From NCBI GenBank assembly GCA_963643175.1, contig CAVIJF010000050.1:1-8919 (forward strand): a stretch of DNA of 8,919 nt, in the 5' to 3' direction. Under the pieces are notes generated by a model. The model was not told the origin of the DNA. It was given only the letters and a program-made list of their open reading frames with translations, and ran no database searches. This document shows positions 6,209 to 8,919 of this stretch, one piece after another (positions within the stretch are counted from its first letter, which is position 1; the number at the start of each line of letters is the position of its first letter). The DNA is from CAMEON01 sp963643175 (lineage in GTDB: Bacteria; Bacillota; Clostridia; Oscillospirales; CAG-272). The translations under genes were made by a program, and so were the position numbers.

Positions 6209-6481
6209 ATGAACAAGAGTCAATTGATTAAAACCGTTGCTGAGAAGAGCGAACTGTCCCAGAAGCAGATTGGGGAGACGTGGAAGCTGTTTGAGCAGAC
6301 CATTCTGGAGACCCTGAATGCCGGGGATAAGGTTCAGCTGTCCGGCTTCGGAACTTTTGAGGTTCGCGAGAGAGCCGAGCGCAAGGGACGCAACCCCAAG
6401 ACCGGTGAGGTCGTGGCGGTTCCTGCCTGCAAGTACCTGGCGTTCGTGTCTGCCAAGTCTGTCAAGGCTGACCTGAACTGA
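6209..6481 (+). CDS. hup: DNA-binding protein HU
   Basis: HU is the small dimeric nucleoid protein that bends DNA. The 90-aa product starts MNKSQLIKTVAEKSELSQKQ, the usual helical dimerisation half. It carries the family signature GFGTFEVRERAERKGRNPKTGE at about residues 46-67, including the Pro of the GRNPKTGE arm that intercalates DNA. The start is ATG 6209 with GGAG 12 nt upstream (a long spacing); the 10 extra codons available upstream have no better RBS. The stop is separated from the rqcP ATG by a single nucleotide. In clostridia HU commonly heads this cluster. The symbol is generic (hup or hbs). Confidence 0.95.
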   Translation: MNKSQLIKTVAEKSELSQKQIGETWKLFEQTILETLNAGDKVQLSGFGTFEVRERAERKGRNPKTGEVVAVPACKYLAFVSAKSVKADLN

Positions 6482-6482
6482 T

Positions 6483-6725
6483 ATGCGCCTTGACAAGTAT
6501 CTGAAGGTTGCCCGCATCATCAAGCGGCGCACCGTGGCGAACGAGGCGTGCGACGCCTCCCACGTCACGGTCAACGGCAAGCCCGCCAAGGCGTCCTACG
6601 AGGTGCGGGAGGGCGATGTGCTGGAAATCACCTTCGGTGCCAGAACCCTGCGCGTGCGGGTGCTGGATGTCAGGGAAACGGTCGGGAAGGCGGGTGCCAC
6701 GTCGCTGTACGAAGTGCTGGACTGA
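6483..6725 (+). CDS. rqcP: S4-domain RNA-binding protein RqcP (YabO/Hsp15-like)
   Basis: RqcP binds the 50S subunit carrying a stalled peptidyl-tRNA and, with RqcH, supports alanine tailing of the stuck chain in bacterial ribosome-associated quality control. The 80-aa product opens MRLDKYLKVARIIKRRTVAN, the S4 RNA-binding motif. It continues VTVNGKPAKASYEVREGDVLEITFG, the second half of the fold, and has a short C-terminal strand. Length and motif order match Bacillus YabO (86 aa). Its ATG begins 1 nt after the hup stop, with AAGG inside the hup 3' end as a possible RBS, so it is probably translationally coupled. The next gene is divIC with a 52-nt gap; the sporulation genes yabP and yabQ, usually found between them in spore formers, are absent. 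Confidence 0.92.
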   Translation: MRLDKYLKVARIIKRRTVANEACDASHVTVNGKPAKASYEVREGDVLEITFGARTLRVRVLDVRETVGKAGATSLYEVLD

Positions 6726-6777
6726 ACTGCACTGACGGAACCGGATAAACGTAGGGAGAAAGGCGGGGTGACTGTAT

Positions 6778-7146
6778 ATGAGCACTGCAAACGGGAAGCA
6801 TGAACTTGCGTATGCAGAAACATACACACCGGCGCAGGACGCCGACACCGAGAGGCGGCGGGGCGTGTCCCTGTTCGCACGGGTGGCGCTTGCGGCGGTC
6901 GTGGTTGCGTCGCTGATTATCAGCGTTTCTTCCATCATGCGCTACAACGAGCTGGAAGAGCAGAAGGCTGCGCTGCAGGCGGAAATCGACCGCTGCAATG
7001 ACGACATAGAGGAGAAGCAGCAGCTGCTCAACGCGCCCGTTGACCGGGATTATATCGCCCGCATGGCGCGGGAACGTCTGGGACTGCATTTTCCTGACGA
7101 GAATGTATATTACAGCCGGATAAACGGCAGGACGGACGGAAACTGA
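6778..7146 (+). CDS. divIC: Septum formation initiator, DivIC/FtsB family
   Basis: DivIC is a single-pass membrane protein that joins FtsL and DivIB/FtsQ in the divisome and helps activate septal wall synthesis. The 122-aa product has a cytoplasmic tail rich in polar residues with ERRR at 25-28. One membrane helix follows at about 33-53 (LFARVALAAVVVASLIISVS), then a coiled coil at about 56-85. The family's C-terminal box is at about 91-111 (DYIARMARERLGL...ENVYY). The start ATG 6778 is the only option, since an in-frame TGA stands 9 nt upstream. The RBS is poor: AAAGG lies about 14 nt away, so expression may depend on read-through from rqcP. The gene position matches the YabO-...-DivIC order of Firmicutes. 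Confidence 0.9.
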   Translation: MSTANGKHELAYAETYTPAQDADTERRRGVSLFARVALAAVVVASLIISVSSIMRYNELEEQKAALQAEIDRCNDDIEEKQQLLNAPVDRDYIARMARERLGLHFPDENVYYSRINGRTDGN

Positions 7147-7182
7147 CGCAGGCGGCGCCGCGTGACCGGAAGCCGTTGCCGA

Positions 7183-7189
7183 AAGGAGG
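7183..7189 (+). promoter_or_regulatory. Ribosome binding site fixing a TTG start for smpB
   Basis: AAGGAGG, a perfect anti-16S match, lies 5 nt before TTG 7195. An upstream in-frame GTG at 7162 has no comparable RBS and would add 11 unconserved residues. Confidence 0.8.
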
Positions 7190-7194
7190 TTCCT

Positions 7195-7698
7195 TTGGCG
7201 GAACAAAAAACCGGGGGGCATAAGCAGATTGCTCAGAACCGGAAAGCGTTTCACGACTACTTTGTGGATGACCGGTATGAGGCAGGCATTGCCCTGACAG
7301 GTACCGAAATCAAGAGTGTGCGGGCTGGCGGCGTGAATCTCAAGGATGCCTACTGCCAGATAAAGAACGGCGAGGTGTGGGTCGTTGGGATGCACATCAG
7401 TCCGTATGAGCACGGCAGTTTCTTTAACCGGGAGCCGTTGCGCGACCGCAAGCTGCTGATGCACAAGCGGGAAATATGCAAGTTGGCGGGGCAGATTACG
7501 CAGAAGGGATTTACGCTGATTCCGCTGTCCCTGTACTTTTCCGGTCAGCGTGTCAAGCTGGAGGTCGGCCTGTGCCGGGGCAAGAAGCAGTACGATAAGC
7601 GGGATGCCATCGCAAAAGCCGAATCCGACCGGGAGATTGAGCGCGGTTTCAAGACACATACCAACCGGCAGGTCGGGCGCGGGGACAGTGAAGACTGA
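7195..7698 (+). CDS. smpB: SsrA-binding protein SmpB
   Basis: SmpB binds the tRNA-like domain of tmRNA and delivers it to ribosomes stalled without a stop codon. Starting at TTG 7195 the product is 167 aa, slightly longer than the usual 150-160. The OB-fold motifs are present: NRKAFHDYF, then GIALTGTEIKSVRAGGVNL (family GTEVKSLR), then HISPYEHGSFFN and RDRKLLMHKREI. The late motif LIPLSLYFSGQRVKLEVGL leads into CRGKKQYDKRDAIAK. The basic C-terminal tail (KAESDREIERGFK), which enters the mRNA channel, is complete. It follows divIC by 48 nt and precedes ssrA by 71 nt, so both components of trans-translation are adjacent. A hairpin at 7705-7733 (TGCCGGT/ACCGGCA) lies between them without a U tract and may influence processing or read-through. 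Confidence 0.96.
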   Translation: MAEQKTGGHKQIAQNRKAFHDYFVDDRYEAGIALTGTEIKSVRAGGVNLKDAYCQIKNGEVWVVGMHISPYEHGSFFNREPLRDRKLLMHKREICKLAGQITQKGFTLIPLSLYFSGQRVKLEVGLCRGKKQYDKRDAIAKAESDREIERGFKTHTNRQVGRGDSED

Positions 7699-7704
7699 CA
7701 GGGA

Positions 7705-7733
7705 TGCCGGTTTGCGGCAACTGACTACCGGCA
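7705..7733 (+). other. Hairpin in the smpB-ssrA gap
   Basis: Perfect 7-bp arms TGCCGGT (7705-7711) and ACCGGCA (7727-7733) flank a 15-nt loop. No T run follows, so this is not a convincing terminator. A processing site or attenuator are possibilities. I find only a weak -10-like TATTTT (7758-7763) before ssrA and no good -35. Confidence 0.45.
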
Positions 7734-7769
7734 GACTTCTCAGGCGGACAGGACGGATATTTTGAACAT

Positions 7770-8132
7770 GGGGGTGTACTGGTTTCGACGGGGGTTCTGA
7801 AGCGCAGTAAGCGGGTCAGGCTGGACAATCCTGTAAAAGGTCCGACTTAAAAAATTAAACGACAACAATTCTGTTGCACTGGCGGCGTAAGCCGCGCCGC
7901 GGCGCATAGCGCCGCCCGTTCGCCGGGGAGGACCACGAACCCGGAGTGAGCGTCATGCAGTGGTGACCGTGCACCGGGGTTTCGCCATTGAACCGGTCAT
8001 GCATCAAATGGCTGCCGCTGCCTGGGTCTGTCCCCGGACGCTGACAGCGGGAGATTCAATCAGGGACTACACCCGTAGAAAGCCGCGTGAACGGACTTTC
8101 GGACAGGGGTTCGACTCCCCTCATCTCCACCA
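7770..8132 (+). ncRNA. ssrA: tmRNA (transfer-messenger RNA), one-piece form
   Basis: tmRNA, with SmpB, releases stalled ribosomes and adds a degradation tag to the unfinished protein. The 5' end GGGGGTG (7770-7776) pairs with CATCTCC (8122-8128) to form the acceptor stem, with two G-U pairs. It is followed by A and an encoded CCA. The D-like segment ACTGGTTTCGACGGGG and the T arm GGGGTTCGACTCCCC are classic. The tag frame ends AAC GAC AAC AAT TCT GTT GCA CTG GCG GCG TAA (7858-7890), giving NDNNSVALAA, whose ALAA end suits ClpXP recognition. By alignment with ANDENYALAA the resume codon would be TTA (7855-7857). GC-rich helices after the tag stop fit the pseudoknot region. The length of 363 nt is normal. 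Confidence 0.97.
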
Positions 8133-8133
8133 T

Positions 8134-8173
8134 AATGCCACCGTAATTTTGATAGAATTACGGTGGCATTTTT
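8134..8173 (+). terminator. Strong intrinsic terminator after ssrA
   Basis: A perfect 15-bp stem (8134-8148 with 8156-8170, AATGCCACCG.../...CGGTGGCATT) with a 7-nt loop TTGATAG, followed by T-rich sequence. The inner arms are AT-rich and the outer arms GC-rich. It begins 2 nt after the CCA end of tmRNA and closes the plus-strand run. Confidence 0.93.
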
Positions 8174-8191
8174 CTATGCCCGAAAACCGCT

Positions 8192-8217
8192 TGAAATAAG
8201 GCTTTCCGGCTATTTCA
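8192..8217. repeat. Small inverted repeat downstream of ssrA
   Basis: TGAAATA (8192-8198) and TATTTCA (8211-8217) are perfect 7-bp arms around 12 nt. It sits between the ssrA terminator and the next hairpin. No function is evident. Confidence 0.45.
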
Positions 8218-8443
8218 GCGCATAAGCGAACCCCGCTGCGGAGCAATTCTGCGGCGGGGTTTCGTGCGTTTTATGGGGATTGCAGCTTTCTGCGCTGCTG
8301 TAACCGTTAAACAGCCGAGTAATCGTTGAACTACTGGGGGTATTCGTTAAACCGCTGAGTTCTGATAATTTAGAGGTTCCCATAATGAAACGCAGGACAT
8401 TGCCGTTTGCGACCTGAATCTTCTCAATTGCGGAAATACTCAT
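8210..8443 (-). other. Open stretch, possible frameshifted continuation of the short upstream frame
   Basis: An open 77-codon frame begins MSISAIEKIQVANG. It has no RBS of its own and no family I recognise beyond the first few residues. Those residues would extend the neighbouring short protein (…GLISLDEY) as DEY-S-AIEKI if one base were removed from the A run at 8434-8436. Beyond that point the sequence does not look like a conserved protein and reads through the hairpin at 8229-8261. I regard it as debris, not an independent gene. Confidence 0.3.
8229..8261. terminator. GC-rich hairpin, possible bidirectional terminator
   Basis: AACCCCGCTGC (8229-8239) pairs with GCGGCGGGGTT (8251-8261), one T-G wobble, around 11 nt. 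Outer bases CATAA/TTATG (8221-8225, 8270-8274) also pair imperfectly. On the plus strand TTTCG and then GTTTTATGG follow; on the minus strand only TTCGC. It could end transcripts arriving from the minus-strand genes to its right. Confidence 0.5.
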
Positions 8444-8534
8444 CCAGCGAGATCAGCCCCGCCAACATCAGTTGCCGTGCTTGTGCCAGAGCCGATTTGT
8501 AGTCGATGACGGTCTTGTAAAATGACTTATTCAT
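8424..8534 (-). pseudogene. Short SHOCT-like protein of a recombinase cassette, probably frameshifted
   Basis: The frame reads MNKSFYKTVIDYKSALAQAR then QLMLAGLISLDEY and stops soon after, giving 36 aa. The pattern of an aromatic-rich start, an Ala/Gln helix, and then a Leu-Ile-[ST]-x-x-E-Tyr turn resembles small SHOCT-type proteins encoded just upstream of serine recombinases in clostridial elements; those are usually about twice this length. Its ATG (8534-8532) overlaps the end of the zinc-ribbon gene by 8 nt, typical of coupled genes. The expected continuation (AIEKI...) appears in the next frame, so a single extra base in the A run at 8434-8436 could have broken it. No recombinase follows. 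The family comparison is from memory. Confidence 0.5.
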
Positions 8535-8919
8535 CTGCGCCCCCCCGCTTCCGATAGCAGTCCTGAGAGCAGTATTTTCTGTCGGCACTGCCGTAATCCC
8601 TGAGCTGCTTTCCGCAGGCCCTGCATGAAAACTGCGTGATGGCAGAACTGCCTGCATGGTCGAAGCGGTGCCGGTTCCACCACACGCTCTTGCAGGCGTC
8701 GGAACAGAACTTTCTGGTGCGTGTGCGGGAGGGTTTAGTGATTGGCTTCCCGCAGAGGCGGCAAAAAACGCCGCTTGCTTTCAGTGCCTCGGTGTTCAAT
8801 CCGCGGAGGGCAAAATAGGACGCATTCTCCAGGAGAGACACGCCCTCGTTGTACGCAAAAAAATAAATATTTTTTGCAAAATTGCTAAAAGCAATCCCTC
8901 CATGTGGCTGTGAAGACGG
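8527..8919 (-). CDS. Double zinc-ribbon protein of a recombinase-type mobile element (5' end likely beyond window)
   Basis: Two cysteine-pair modules are visible: C-x2-C-x15-C-x3-C (CRLCGKPI ... KFCSDACKSVWWNRH) and C-x2-C-x14-C-x3-C (CRACGKQL ... KYCSQDCYRKR). Both look like treble-clef or zinc-ribbon knuckles that bind DNA or RNA. Before them is YFFAYNEGVSLLENASYFAL, which I recall as a conserved N-terminal part of proteins encoded next to serine recombinases in Firmicutes elements. A GTG at 8841 is the first in-window start candidate, but it falls inside this conserved stretch and lacks an RBS. The frame stays open to the window edge, so the true start is probably outside. The stop (8529-8527) overlaps the SHOCT-like start. 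The biochemical role is not established. Confidence 0.65.
   Translation of the reverse strand, partial: PSSQPHGGIAFSNFAKNIYFFAYNEGVSLLENASYFALRGLNTEALKASGVFCRLCGKPITKPSRTRTRKFCSDACKSVWWNRHRFDHAGSSAITQFSCRACGKQLRDYGSADRKYCSQDCYRKRGGADE

Noticed and set aside
7960..8199. Open frame inside and beyond the tmRNA
   Set aside because: It overlaps the structured tmRNA body and the terminator and has no RBS; only the tag frame at 7855-7890 is meaningful.
8636..8913. Plus-strand frames opposite the zinc-ribbon gene
   Set aside because: The minus strand carries two well-spaced cysteine modules; the plus-strand products have no recognisable feature.

Overview
The window reads as a GC-rich Clostridia chromosome, most likely Oscillospiraceae/Ruminococcaceae of the Faecalibacterium-Gemmiger-Subdoligranulum kind. 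The evidence is a HrcA/CIRCE-controlled groESL operon, the clostridial hup-rqcP-divIC cluster without the sporulation genes yabP and yabQ, smpB next to ssrA with an encoded CCA end, and Firmicutes-type promoters (TTGCAA or TTGCAT, 17 bp, TATAAT or TACAAT). The lineage is inferred from gene order and style; no database search was possible.

Layout. Positions 1-139 hold the start of a minus-strand gene that looks like an insertion-sequence transposase running off the left edge, with its promoter. Next comes a fragment and then a full copy of a ~158 bp hairpin-rich repeat (237-394). The minus-strand operon 2315-445 encodes an unrecognised 316-aa protein overlapping ispE (isoprenoid precursor kinase) by 4 nt. 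A second, inverted copy of the repeat lies at 2487-2644. A terminator, groEL, groES, a CIRCE operator and a promoter follow (2909-5154, minus strand). On the plus strand, 5258-5766 is a sodium:alanine symporter (AGCS) gene that has lost its whole middle, followed by a third repeat copy (5854-6012).

The plus-strand run 6136-8173 is hup (HU), rqcP, divIC, smpB and ssrA (tmRNA), closed by a strong terminator. All genes point the same way with gaps of about 1-70 nt. The run places two rescue pathways for stalled ribosomes side by side: RqcP of the RqcH quality-control route, and SmpB-tmRNA trans-translation. The groESL chaperonin lies upstream on the other strand.

From 8210 to the right edge, minus-strand coding debris resembles the small accessory genes that accompany serine-recombinase elements: a double zinc-ribbon protein overlapping a short SHOCT-like reading frame that appears frameshifted. 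No recombinase gene is visible. The most noteworthy items are the dense repeat family with two invariant palindromes, the internally deleted transporter, the tmRNA tag with an apparent non-alanine resume codon, the missing yabPQ genes, and the decayed element beside ssrA. I see no CRISPR array, no tRNA and no clearly new multi-gene system.
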